This document shows positions 48,842 through 59,914 of a stretch of 64,000 nt of DNA, piece by piece; position 1 is the stretch's first letter; each line of letters begins with the position of its first letter. Made by a program: the position numbers and the translations under genes. The stretch spans positions 34,289,466 to 34,353,465 of the forward strand of contig OX393577.1 of assembly GCA_947652605.1 (NCBI GenBank), in the 5' to 3' direction. The DNA is from Elmis aenea. Lineage: Eukaryota; Arthropoda; Insecta; Coleoptera; Elmidae. The notes below the pieces were generated by a model. That model made no database searches. It was not told the origin of the DNA and was given only the letters and a program-made list of their open reading frames with translations.

Positions 48842-49068
48842 ATATAAAAACAACTGAGACCGGCTACTAGTTCTGTGAATTAACCCACAGATGGCAATAA
48901 GGCTAAGAACCGATCGCTATAAATTATCGTTAGATGGTGATAAGTTTAAGAACAGGTTCGTGCACAAGATTTTGACATATTCAGTGAGATTTATAAGCCT
49001 TCGCTAAAAACTCGCAAACTTCGAATTTAATCAATCAGTGGATGTATATAATAGTTATTTATGTATCA

Positions 49069-49170
49069 AGGCCAAAAAGTTTAACTTTTTCGGCCGCGTC
49101 TGGTTTGCTGGCCGAGACGTAGTCGAGGCCAGCAAACAGGCAAGGCCGAAAAGTACGTTTTGGCCGAGGT
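49069..49170. repeat. hairpin repeat nested in family C
   Basis: GGCCAAAAAGT...TTTTCGGCC and TTTGCTGGCC on the left pair with GGCCAGCAAA...GGCCGAAAAGTACGTTTTGGCC on the right. The turn is GAGACGTAGTCGAG. The palindrome has the same compact style as those at 3627 and 26019. It is non-coding and absent from the clean family C copy. Confidence 0.8.
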
Positions 49171-49290
49171 GCATATTACATTTTTTGTACGATCGAATTA
49201 AAAACAATTTAAATTAATTTAAATTTTTGGTAATTTTCAAAATTATAGGTTAGAAACTACGTGACATTCTGTCACTGACAGATGACGGCG

Positions 49291-49421
49291 TATGTACTGC
49301 ATTACCGGCCCTCTCCTTAGCAACGGCCGTAAAAGTTACTTTTCAGGCCGTTGCTAAGGGTAACGGCCTGAAAAGTAACTTTTACGACCGTTGCTAAGGA
49401 TAGGGCCGGTAATGCAGTACT
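49291..49421. repeat. near-perfect 130-bp hairpin nested in family C
   Basis: Arms of about 60 bp differ at only a few positions. They start AGTACTGCATTACCGGCCCT-type sequence at the outside, run through CCTTAGCAACGG and AAAAGTTACTTTTCAGGCCG, and meet at GGGTAACGG. The transcript would fold into a long stem. No target duplication was resolved. Confidence 0.9.
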
Positions 49422-49973
49422 TTATGGTTGCTAACGCGTCCGTCAAACAGCTGTTTCTAGTACGATCACACAAAAAAATATTTATACGAATTCTTAAGTG
49501 TTTTGTTTAAAATTATTATGATTCCACCCAGTGCAAGCACAGGTTCTTAGGCTCATTGCCATTTAGCGAAAATTTATGGCGAACGGTTCTTAAACTCATA
49601 GTCATCTAGCTGAAATTTATGTCAAAAAGTTCCCAATTTTTTGACAGGCTTCTCCGAACCTGTGTAGTAAAAAGTGAAACACCTTTAAGAAAACCGAAAC
49701 AATGCATTTCAATGCGTGCGAATTAAGAAATCACATTCCTTTTTCGTCGCGTCCTCCTTCAATAGAAAATCAAAGCTTTTTATTTGAACACGTATTATTT
49801 ATTCAGTTAAAAAGCATTATTTTTAGAAAATTTTCAATAAACTAAAATAAATCAATCTCATTGGATAAAAAAAAATGATTATCTGACAAATAATAGTTCA
49901 TGCTCACTCAATCTTGACCGGATTTTAAGACTAAATAGTTAGTTTTAATAATAACAAAAATAATCCTCTATAA

Positions 49974-51200
49974 CAGGGGTCGGCAACCTTTTTGACATAT
50001 CGGGCCAAATTATACAATAATATTTTCAAACGGGCCGCACATACAAATATTATAGTTTACTCTAACAAGGCCTTTGTCGACGATCAGCCGCCATTAATTT
50101 CGCGCCCAAAGCTTACCCATATCCAAGGTTTTATGTTTATTTAATCATTATTACCTTGGACATTGGTTTTAAATTCGTGTAAGACACAATAATTAATTAT
50201 TGTCTCAACACACGCGCATAAAAAAATGGTGTAGAAAGGGTTAATACAGGGTTGTATAATAGCTTAATAACTTTTTATTTGAAAATAAAAGTGATTTAAA
50301 GTCTGATAATTCTGGTATGTTTTTCCGGCGACGTAAGTTGAATTTCTCAAACACATTTACGGTTTATTTGCTAATTATAATTAAACATATTGCTTTGTTA
50401 TTATTATTGATGAAAAAATAGTTAAAAGTCCATTTTTCTTTGAATACGCCGCATTCTTCATTCTTCATCATATTATAATTTCTTCTTTTTGGCGTTTTTT
50501 CATGGTTACTAAATAAAAATGAATGAATGAAACATTAAAAGGAAGTTCTTAAGCGTTGCATAAAAAAACAATCATTATTTTTCAAATTTAAATAATTCCA
50601 AAATGACGGAATATTTCCATTTATTCTGCAGGTAATGAAACGAAATTAATTAATTAATTTAATTTAAATTTTTTTAAATAGTTTATTTTTAACATTTCGA
50701 AAATTGTCAATAGATAGAAATAAACAAGAGGCCCATTTAAACAAGTTTTACAAATTTTTGTATCTTACATTAAAAAATAATTATTGGTTCGAAACAACCT
50801 ATATTTCTTACCTCCGTATGAATTTGCAAGAAGGTGTCACTAAATACATTGTTTAAAGCCGGGAATACAATTTATTTTCATACGTAAACGGGCACATTAA
50901 GCCGAGACAAAATAGTCATCAAAATAGCCAAGTTTTCTTTGAAGAACCGACAGGCAGCGTAGAAACGTGCTTTGATAGTGATATACTAACTTGGTTATTT
51001 TATTTTCGACCTGAAGTTGGCAGACATCAAAATTAGCGTTAAAATTAAAATTGAAACATACTATAAAATTAAAAAGGAAATTTTTAATGCATTTGGGTTT
51101 TTAATATGAAATATCATGTTTAATATATCTACATTTAGATTATTACTTGGCGGCCCAAATCAAAATCCATGGCAAGCCGCATGCGGGTCGCCGACCGCTG
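49974..51200. mobile_element. 1.2-kb hAT element with perfect 8-bp duplication
   Basis: The left end CAGGGGTCGGCAACC is matched in inverse by GGTCGCCGACCGCTG. The flank CTCTATAA is exactly duplicated (49966-49973 and 51201-51208), proving a hAT insertion. The interior is AT-rich and I find no transposase motif. It is the larger relative of the MITE at 22869-23132. Confidence 0.92.
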
Positions 51201-51208
51201 CTCTATAA

Positions 51209-53199
51209 TATTCAAATTAAAAGTACTGAACGAAATAGGCTCAATATTTTATAAAGACGATAAAATTAAAAAAAGTTTTTATAAAAAATCTGCCATGGTA
51301 TCAACTGTAATTCCGAAAAGTTTGTAACGGACAAAATCCAAACTTTGTTAAGAACCATTAATCTGTGCTGTATTGTCTCGCCTGATACAAAAGTTTTATA
51401 TCCACATAGTTTCTCAACTTAATCACTGAATCTCAGCCACGATCGAAGAACGTTAAGAAGGATGCTCTACATTTTATCCCAGACGGAATTGCAAAAATCC
51501 AAGACGTGTAAAACCATGGACATTTAGACGACATAAAACTACAACTCACACACAAACCAGCCTGCTATCTTTGCATGTACGCAAGTTCTTCATCACTACT
51601 AGTTCATATATTTTGATTTTGCAGTGATATATAAGTGTAGCAGTTTTTCAACTCTGATATAAAAACCTTTTTCGCATGTTCTTTTCGACCTTGAGTAAAA
51701 TAGCATTTTCACATTTTGGTTGGCTTGACACGTTCTGCGATTTTACATACATTTTTTGTTTTTAAGGGGCGATCAAGTTGACTTTAACAGAACATTTTTA
51801 TTGTAAAATAATTTTGAGATATTATGGGAAAAGATCGTAAAGGCATCCATATTCGCATATTTTATTATACAAATCGAGGCTAGCATACGCTACAAATATT
51901 TATTCACTTTGGCGACATTTGCACTGTAATAAATCATATCTGTAATTTAAAAAGAGTTTTTGTAAATCAGCACAATGCATATGTGTACGTTTTATATTTA
52001 TTACTTAACTAAACATAGTCAGGTTTTACTCGTGCTTGCTTTTACACTCCTTATAGTACATTTATGCATAGCGTACTTACCATCATCCAGAAATTACCTC
52101 GTTGAGCACTTTGTTGTCAGCATTGTGCGCTTAGATGGCTATCTAACCCAGATAATATTTGTTGGACAATTATGTGTACAAACTTCATAATTTTGCAGTT
52201 ACATGTTGTGGTAAAGCTTTTTAATTAAAAAGTTTTGTGTGATAAATCGTAGAGCTGCAACCACAGTAAGCAAATATCGTATAGCAAAATTATAAAGTAT
52301 TAAAATTTTACTTATTTTTTTTTTTAAGATGACAACATGGGAATGTCCGCTGTGTGCAGATGCTTTACTTGTCTTTTTCGTCATTCGTCAAGCCGAGATC
52401 ATCGACATGTTCGTTTAGACGCACCGGAAAAAAACGCTTTTTCATGGTCCTCTCGAGCGTTGTATAACAGAAATGCTCAAACTATGTCTCGCACACAAAG
52501 CGTATGGTCCATTTCTAAAATGTTTTTAAAAAAATTACGTAACTATTCTTAAGAGTGCAAAATACAATGTAGTAGTATCATCAGTACCACCTATTGCTTA
52601 AATAGGAAAGCTTAAGTTTCTCAACAAGCACAGCTATGTGACGCAGCTACGTTTTCGCGGATTTTCTAGTTCTAGTGCATACCAGAAACTACTATTCGAG
52701 TCTTAATCATTTTAACAACTATTAAGATATATCGAGTGTAAAAATCAGGCTCACCCCTTTTTCTTTAATTTTTAGTTTAAATAAACTAAATTTTAGACCT
52801 GTAATATTTGCATAAAACTCAAGTGTTTGCGCATACTTAGGCACACTGTTACATAATTTCTGGTTTTGAGGATAATTGCTTAACTTTGTTATTTCCAATG
52901 AAATACCTCATATATTTAACGTTTTTAAATATTTTTAAGTACAACTGAAGTTTTATTATAACCTCAAATAAACTTCTATCCAATATCATTTTTTTTATTA
53001 AGAGTGCCCGGACTTGTAAAAAAAACTTTATTGTGTGAGTAAGTGTCCAAAAAACATTTTAATAAATTTCAATTGCATTTAACCGGCTTAAAATTATTTA
53101 TAATTAAATTGGCAAGTAGAAACCCTTTATATTTTTTTAACCTATGGATTTTTTTGAATAAATTTTTTGTTTGAAGCAGTTTATGCAAATCTTCATATT
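51209..53199. other. AT-rich stretch with two unexplained short open frames
   Basis: The frames at 51975-52190 (hydrophobic) and 52337-52552 (Cys/His/Arg/Ser-rich start) begin with Met but match no family I know. The second lies after a T-rich tract. Another frame there reads MTTWECPLCADALLVFF, a CxxC pair. They may be chance, or a decayed zinc-finger exon. Confidence 0.3.
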
Positions 53200-53202
53200 C
53201 TT

Positions 53203-53345
53203 CATGAGATACTTTAGTTAGTTGTTGTTAATGTTGTTAATGTATCCAAATTAAGTTGAATTTTGTCTTGTCACATGTGAAAAAGCTCTTCATTAGGAAA
53301 AATACCCTTTCGGTTGCAGTAACAGTATTAGTGCTAGGAAGGTAG
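53203..53345 (-). pseudogene. hAT transposase C-terminal fragment
   Basis: The minus strand reads LPSTNTVTATERVFFLMKSF, then CDKTKFNLIWI, stops, and EEYEDLHKLL...LFKKIHRLKKY. This is the same C-terminal arrangement as the transposase at 55776-56368 (CPGTNAAVERVFSI...LLKNIHS). Several stops are present. A hAT-like right end, CGGGACGTATGACTACCCTA, lies nearby at about 53507-53527. Confidence 0.7.
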
Positions 53346-53530
53346 AAGAAAAACTAGATTCTAATTTTAGAGTGTATCCCAAAATAAAAACGTCACGTTT
53401 ATCGCTAGATGTCTGACTTTGTAAATAGTTTCTGAAATTCTGGACAGATATTGCCTGTGAAAAAATTAGTGACAACGAGTTAAACATCGGCACTGAACCG
53501 AAAAATTCGGGACGTATGACTACCCTATCC

Positions 53531-55180
53531 TACCTAGGTTTACAAAACAAAGTCATTACATGGAGTTAAATTTAGAAACAACTCTCAAGGAAATATTCAC
53601 AAGTCCAAAAATTAAAATAATCATATTATAGTACAAACATGAAACAAGCTGCAACTGGTTTTGTGTTTTATTTTTCTTTTAAGTGTTGCTTCTGAATTTA
53701 AGTCTTAAGTATATAAGGTTTGTCTATTCTGTGACCTGAGATTTTCTAATTGGCCCCGACTTTCAAAAGCTTAGGCAACCTTGCTCTATAGGATATCTTA
53801 GGTACTAATTATTTGGCTAACAATTTTGTCTGATTATTTACAGACCCATTATCTTATTAGGAGCAGTAAGAAGACGTAAAGTTAACGTTATATTGGACAT
53901 AACGTGAAATTTCTTTACAATTTTTGTGAAATGTTTATTAATTACTAAAAAAAGATTGTTACTTTATGGTTTTAACTGGAACCCTTTATCGTAGATTTCT
54001 CCTTCAGGCCATGTTGAAACCTATCATACGTACAAAAACCTGGACTTTAGATTTCGAACATTCTCTAAACTTTTTATATTCCGAGTTTAATCCACCTAGT
54101 TCAATATAACGTGTTCTTGATTCATTTGGGTATAATCTTCCTATCAGTGCAGGTTGCACTATCGTATTTGTTCCCATGTGACGCGAATCTCGAAGGAATA
54201 ACGGAAGCTAAATGGCCGTGACAGCTGCCTGCCAGTGCTCAGGTGATGACCGTCGTTGCGCCACTACTGAGATCCATATTAATCTTCTGAAGCAACCGAT
54301 CTCGCAATAAATTAAACTTGCGGAGTGCTGATTCACCTGCTATTAATCATTGATACTTTGGAAAACGTTTACTCTACACCACATGTTTAATAAAGCGACT
54401 TTTTGTTTAAAATATAAAGGAAGTTTCAGTTTATGGTCAGCCGTTTACTTTTACATTTTTCTAGAAACATATGCCAAAGAGTAGTGAAATGTGTACTACA
54501 TCAAGGTAACATATTACGTTACTACATAGCGTAAAATAATTTTTTAGTATCATTTTGTCAGGTTACGCCAACTTTTCCTTTATTAAATAATAGGAGTAGG
54601 TTATCTCTAAAAACGCAATTATTGAGGCAGTAGAGACCACATAGACTTGCTGTATACTGTGATTTTAAAACAGTCACAGCTAATGTGATTGTCAAAATTG
54701 TTTTTTACCTATTTAATACATATTTAAATATAACAAAAATGAAATCTGAATCTTCGTAATTTATTTGTTGTACATAAAGTGTAAATTTACGGAAAATTAG
54801 GTTTTTTTTTATTAATATCGTGACACTACAGATGAAACAAAAATTTCAAGGGTAACTTATAAAAATCGAGGTATGAAGAATAATCAACTTGGAGATGTTC
54901 TGTTAAATATGCAATTGGAGTGGAGGATTAAGACCGGGTCATGCTGGTTAATACGATAATGATGTTATTAGAAGTTTTACAGTTCTTGTGCACCGATTTT
55001 AACCGACTCTTTATAAAGTCAAGCAACTGAGGTAAATCGAGTTACAGATGTATCTAGTAATAGAGGTTTCACCTGTATGAGTTCAATATAAAAATATGTG
55101 ATTGTTTTTTATTCTACTTAAAAAAAACTAATAAACAGATAAAATTTGATTTGATTTTTACTATTATTATTATTTACATT
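53531..55180. other. AT-rich stretch with a GC-richer patch
   Basis: The patch at about 54150-54400 is visibly more GC-rich and contains several E-box-like hexamers (CAGCTG, CAGGTG) and a TTAATC pair. No transposon ends or coding frame were found for it, so it is a candidate conserved non-coding element. The remainder is featureless. Confidence 0.3.
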
Positions 55181-55189
55181 AAATCAGTT

Positions 55190-55335
55190 TTAAAATGTCT
55201 TGCAGCGTTTTCCGATGCCATTCCTCTATTCCTCTCATTGTACCTATATCTCTGAGATCTCTAGCACTCGTTTCTTTTGTAACACCTTCTTTCATGTTTT
55301 CCTGGGTCTCCCTCTTATCCTTCGGTATTCTAGGT
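55190..55335 (-). pseudogene. non-LTR retrotransposon C-terminal scrap
   Basis: The minus strand reads RRIRGRPRKT then, after a frameshift, KEGVTKETSARDLRDIGTMR followed by GIEEWHRKTLQ. The RGRPRKTW...EGV...ARD...W pattern is the typical C-terminal tail of LINE polyproteins. A weaker GTRRPSVR text on the plus strand at about 55450-55475 may be a second scrap. Confidence 0.6.
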
Positions 55336-55503
55336 CAATTTTAACATCTTTTTATTTATTGATGTTTAAATACATTTAAAAAAAAACTACAGGCATCGAT
55401 GGTGAATACAACTAGAAAATAATGGAAAAGGATGGGTTCCCTAAAACAAACAAAGGGAACACGAAGACCAAGTGTGAGGTAAAAAGAGCTGATATAGCAA
55501 GCA

Positions 55504-55594
55504 GGGTGGATAAAAATCGTGATTTAAAAAAAAAATCGAAAAAATCGATTTATTTGATTTAAATCAGATTTTTTTGATTTAAATCAAATGTACC
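55504..55594. mobile_element. hAT-like end with GATTTAAATC repeats, cut by the next element
   Basis: CAGGGTGGATAAAAATCGTG resembles the end at 28576. It is followed by AAATCGAT and GATTTAAATC repeats. The hAT at 55602-56599 is inserted directly after it, and the partner end was not located. Confidence 0.55.
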
Positions 55595-55601
55595 ATATTA
55601 T

Positions 55602-56599
55602 TAAGGTGACCAACTTTCTTACAATGAAAAGGAGGACACAAATTAAAGAGCAAAAAAAAAAGTAAATAAATAAAAGACACATTTTATGCATTGCAAACAT
55701 TATAATATGATAAATGCTTAATAAAAACATTTGTAACTAACACTAACATGAAATTTTATGCTTACATGCCTATAACTATTTAAAGGAGAACTTCTCCATT
55801 GAATGAATATTTTTTAGCAGTGTATTATCTTCTAACAATATATTGGAAATATCTGAACAAGAAATGTCTTTCATATTGAATTTTACGGCAAGTGCTGCAG
55901 CTAGAGTATCAACATTCAATCTCGATTTCTCACTTGTCCAAAAATCATTAGCAATTGAAAAAACTCTTTCAACTGCTGCATTAGTTCCAGGGCAGCACAA
56001 CACAAATTGAACAAGAATAAATAAATTTTCACATGGAATATGTCCATTTTTGAAATGGCTGAATATTTCCACCCATCTTTTATCAATTTCAACGTGTTGA
56101 TTTTCCCATTGTATTAATTTTTCAGAATTTAAATATACATTCAGGCGATGAAGCCAAAAAACACCATTGAAAACTGTTATTTGAGGTTTGTTTTAGACCA
56201 TTCTTCGATATATTGAAAACATGTTTGGTAAAAATTCTGCACTTCTTTGATAAACTTTTTCGTTATGCCCGGATTTGATTCCTTTAAGTCTGATAATTTT
56301 CTTCTTATAATTAAAGGAAGAAATTTTTCTTCAAATCGAGATTTATATTGAAGGATAAAGTCATTCAAAATAAGGCTAACTTCTGTAGCTGAAATGTGTT
56401 CACCTTTAATCTTTTAAATCGTTTTGTGAAAAATAGATGCTTGATTATGTACAAAATACATTAATATCTCAGATATTTCATTATCTTCAAATATCGAAAA
56501 GGACAAAAAGGAGGGCAAAAAGGAGGACACTTTTCAAGGGAGGACAGAAGTGAAAAAAGGAGGACTGTCCTCCCTAAAGGAGGACGGTTCGTCACCTTA
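55602..56599 (-). mobile_element. 1-kb hAT element with transposase tail
   Basis: The ends TAAGGTGACCAAC and GTTCGTCACCTTA are inverse, followed inward by many GGAGGACA words near both ends (transposase-site style). The flank ATATTAT is repeated exactly on both sides (55595-55601 and 56600-56606), seven of the eight bases expected for hAT. The coding strand is minus. Only the C-terminal part of the gene survives, so the element is internally deleted. Confidence 0.85.
55776..56368 (-). pseudogene. hAT transposase, C-terminal ~200 residues, frameshifted
   Basis: The upstream piece (56177-56368) reads LIIRRKLSDLKE...EVQNFYQTCFQYIEEWSK. After a frameshift near 56170 the frame continues NGVFWLHRLN, KLIQWENQHVEIDKRWVEIF and then CPGTNAAVERVFSIANDFW, residues about 28-46 of the downstream open frame. 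The last motif is the hAT dimerisation core. The N-terminal zinc finger and most of the catalytic core are missing. The protein ends at 55776. Confidence 0.88.
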
Positions 56600-56606
56600 A
56601 TATTAT

Positions 56607-57573
56607 CGAATTTTGTGACATATTCACATGCTATTTCTGTTTTGTGCTAATATATTTAATAATCAATATATTTAATTCATTGGCGAATTTTTGTCAAAAT
56701 GAAAAATGAAATATAATGATAAAGAATTTTGAAAAAATCAGTGCTAAATGGTGATGTTTAATTAATTTATATACAGGGTGAGTCATTCGTGCGGGATCGG
56801 TCGATCGTGGCTAAACGGCTTGAGATATGAAGTTGATTCAAATGCTATTTTATACAGTTTTTTCTAAACAACACAATAAAAATATTTTCAAATATACAGG
56901 GTGAGTCACCCTTCTGGAACTAACAGCAACTTTTATATTTCAAATACAACACCCAATTTTTTATTTAATATTTAGACCGCCTTAATTTTAGCTTTGCATC
57001 AATATAAAATACTACAGGTTTTTAGGTATACGGCGTTGTAAAAAAAAAATTAATTTTCTAAATTATTCAAGGGTTTAAGTCTGTATTTAAAAAATTCTCC
57101 TGAAGTTATTTCGAAGGACAGATTTGGTATGGACATGCAGAAAAAATTTCTCTGCCCGCTCGATATGAAAAAATTTGAATCACATACCGCGGGTAGGTGT
57201 GTTCATAAATAGGTGGCAACTTTCATGATTTTCAAAAGCTCGTAGCTCGATTTTTTCAAATGTAAACCCCTGTATTTTTTTATGTCATCGAATTCGTCTT
57301 TTAAGAGCTTCATATTTTGTTAAGTACCTATGTCCTATACCCAAAACTCATACTTTTCGAGATATTCGACATTTTTCTTCAAATCGTTATTGAAGCAAAT
57401 AGAGTGCCGTGGAAATTGAAAAAACTGACTGTTCACTTCGCTAACGTCAAAAACTTGTCATTTATTTTTTAAATTATTGCATTTCCACAATGAATATTAC
57501 TTTACCAGAGCAAATTGATATGGTTTATTCACCATTTCGTGTATTTAATTACTAATAGTAATACAATTTTGTT
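56607..57573. repeat. AT-rich region with two same-direction CAGGGTGAGTCA ends
   Basis: ATACAGGGTGAGTCATTCG (56772) and ATACAGGGTGAGTCACCCT (56894) lie 122 bp apart in the same orientation, and the sequence after each looks like different repeat families. No right ends were found before the assembly gap. No gene is recognised. Confidence 0.5.
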
Positions 57574-57773
57574 NNNNNNNNNNNNNNNNNNNNNNNNNNN
57601 NNNNNNNNNNNNNNNNNNNNNNNNNNNNNNNNNNNNNNNNNNNNNNNNNNNNNNNNNNNNNNNNNNNNNNNNNNNNNNNNNNNNNNNNNNNNNNNNNNNN
57701 NNNNNNNNNNNNNNNNNNNNNNNNNNNNNNNNNNNNNNNNNNNNNNNNNNNNNNNNNNNNNNNNNNNNNNNNN
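57574..57773. other. assembly gap of 200 N
   Basis: Exactly 200 unknown bases, a round number that suggests a placeholder of unknown true size. Confidence 0.99.
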
Positions 57774-58499
57774 TCTTAGTATGTGGCCTGTAGTACGATA
57801 TTAAAAAGTCTTGTGCTTCATATAACGCTTCAAATATTTTCCATTTTTGAAAAATTGTCCTACATTTATATTAGATATAATTTAATTGTGTAGATAATAT
57901 TCTAGGTGAAGTGCTGTGATGTTTTTAAAATTTTGTTGGCATACATTCACACATTTTTAACTAACCTATAACTAACCTATAGAGGTTGTTTTAAATAGTG
58001 GTTATTAACAAAATATGCTTCATTTATTAAAAATAAATGTTGAAGGCTGACGTTGTCGATATTCGACATATTTTTATTTTGCATATCGTTTGATGATATT
58101 TACAAAACAGTTTTATCCAATAAATAAATGTACGAAATAAGATGTTTTATTAGCAAGTTTTTATTTATTTAGCAAATGTTTGGTAAAACTTAATAAAAAC
58201 CAAGTAAACTAATATTTATGACATAAAACATTTACCTCTTTTCTAAATAAATATACAGTTTATATACGTCTAATAATTTTACGTTTAATTACGCAAGGTT
58301 AAGAATTCAGAATTGTTAATAATCCTCTTAAAGATTAAGTGAAATACGCTGCATAACTTTAAGTTTATATTTCAATTTTGTTTCGTGTGGTTGTGCACAT
58401 GCGATTTGCTTGTCGGCTGTCGGCGTCCGCAATACTGTCATAAGTATACTACCGTGAGCTATTGCAGTGAGCAAAACCATAAAAATATTAATATTTCGG
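57774..58499. other. AT-rich non-coding stretch
   Basis: No recognised gene or element. The open frame 58385-58663 runs into the tandem array and is not called. Confidence 0.4.
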
Positions 58500-59062
58500 T
58501 AAACACTAATAAAAAATTAAAAATTTTTAGGGCGCATTTGGGCGCATATCATATGCTAAACGATGCGACCAATTTCATAATTTTCGGTGATGGTTGGCGT
58601 GCCAACTTCACGATCGTCAATAAATTAATTGGTCATATCTTGGCAACCGGTGAAATAAAATAAAAACTTTTTAGGGCGCATTTGAGCGCATATTGGGCGC
58701 TAAAGAATGGCACCGGTTTCAGAATTTTCGGTGATAGTTGGCGTGCCAGCGTGAAGTTGGCACGCCACTTACTTAATTGGCCGTATCTTGGCAACCCGTT
58801 GAGCAAATTAAAAAATTTTTAGGGCGCATTTGGGCGCATATTGGGCGCTAAAGAATGGCACCGGTTTCAGAATTTTCGGAGAAAGTTGGCGTGCTAGCGT
58901 GAAGTTGGCACGCCACTTACTTAATTGGCCGTATCTCGGCAACCCGTTGAGCAAATTAAAAAAATTTTAGGGCGCATTTGGGCGCATATTGGGCGCTAAA
59001 GGATGAGACTAATTTAAAAATTTGCGCCGATGGTTGGCGTGCCAACTTCACGGACCTGTGTA
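58500..59062. repeat. ~148-bp tandem array, nearly four copies
   Basis: GGCGCATTTGGGCGCATAT recurs at 58531, 58675, 58823 and 58971 (spacings 144, 148, 148). Each unit contains the inverted pair GTTGGCGTGCCA / TGGCACGCCA. It ends near ACTTCACGGACCTGTGTAGT, whose last part resembles the terminus of family C. Confidence 0.93.
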
Positions 59063-59488
59063 GTGCCCTTAGGTGATTTGTAACAGAAAGTGGTTATCAT
59101 CAAAATCCTAGTAGACTAAATTATCAGGAGAGTTTGAGGTAAACCTTGATATACAAAAAGTGAAACAATTACAGATTAAGTGAATTTTTATGTAATTGCC
59201 TATCCAAAACTTCCGTTCTGAAAAAGTATTTATTTCAAAAGCCAAATACTGCGAGTATCATACTTCTTTTCAATGTCCAATCGATTTTACAAGAAGACGT
59301 AATCACGCAAGAAATTTGCAAGGTTTGCATGCAAAGTAATAAAAAGATACCGTACTTGTATTAAAAAAAGTGACAGAACTTAAAAAATTTGCTGTTAGTG
59401 TTAGCTTGCATTATTTAGTTTTTATGGATAATTGTAATCGTTACAGTGTTTTGGTTATTTACATGACTTTGTGTGTCAACGTAGCTAT
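59063..59488. other. AT-rich spacer
   Basis: No gene is recognised. The open frame at 59370-59600 crosses into the neighbouring element and is chance. Confidence 0.4.
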
Positions 59489-59496
59489 GTTCTGTG

Positions 59497-59906
59497 CACG
59501 GTCTACTACACAGTTTAGGAAGCCTGTCAAAAAATCTGGAACTTTTCGACATAAATTTCCGCTAGACGGCGATAAGTCTAAGAACCATTCGCCAAAATAA
59601 TCCGTTAGATGGCGATTAAGTTTAAGAATCTATTTTAAACAAACCTGACTTAAAAATTCAATTAAAACATTTTTATATACATCATCTGATTGATTAAATT
59701 CGAATTTTTTAAGCAAAAGCTTATAAATCTCGCTGATTATGTCAAAATCTAGTGCACGAACCGGTTCTTAGACGTATCGCCATCTAGTGATCATTTATGG
59801 CGAATGGTTCTTATACTTATCGCCTCTGTGGGATAATTTACGGAACTAGTTACCGGCCTCAGTCGGTTTTATATGGGAGTTTCCCAAGCTGTGTAGTAGA
59901 CCGTGG
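59497..59906. mobile_element. family C element, uninterrupted copy with exact 8-bp duplication
   Basis: The ends are CACGGTCTACTACACAG and the inverse CTGTGTAGTAGACCGTG. The flank GTTCTGTG is duplicated exactly (59489-59496 and 59907-59914). The 410-bp interior carries at least four copies, in both orientations, of a word like CGCCATCTAG plus TTCTTAGACTTAT, probably internal binding or structural repeats. It is non-coding. The 8-bp duplication suits hAT or, less likely, P. Confidence 0.93.
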
Positions 59907-59914
59907 TTCTGTGG

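Larger units (their letters stand above)
48564..49676. mobile_element. family C element, copy with nested insertions and exact 8-bp duplication
   Basis: The ends CACGGTCTACAACAGGTTGG and AACCTGTGTAGTAAAAAGTG (inverse) are related to those of the clean copy at 59497-59906. The flank AAACACCT is duplicated exactly (48556-48563 and 49677-49684). Removing the 48597-48841 insertion and the roughly 49060-49465 insertion leaves sequence collinear with the clean copy, including repeated TTAGATGG-type and TAAGAACC-type words. An 8-bp duplication suits hAT (P elements also make 8 bp). No transposase. Confidence 0.88.

Noticed and set aside
55602..56599. piggyBac insertion at TTAA
   Set aside because: TTAA is present at the borders, but ATATTAT is duplicated outside it and the coding remnant is clearly hAT.
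58385..58663. 92-codon plus-strand gene
   Set aside because: Most of it lies in the first unit of the 148-bp tandem array, and the same text decays in later units without preserving the frame.
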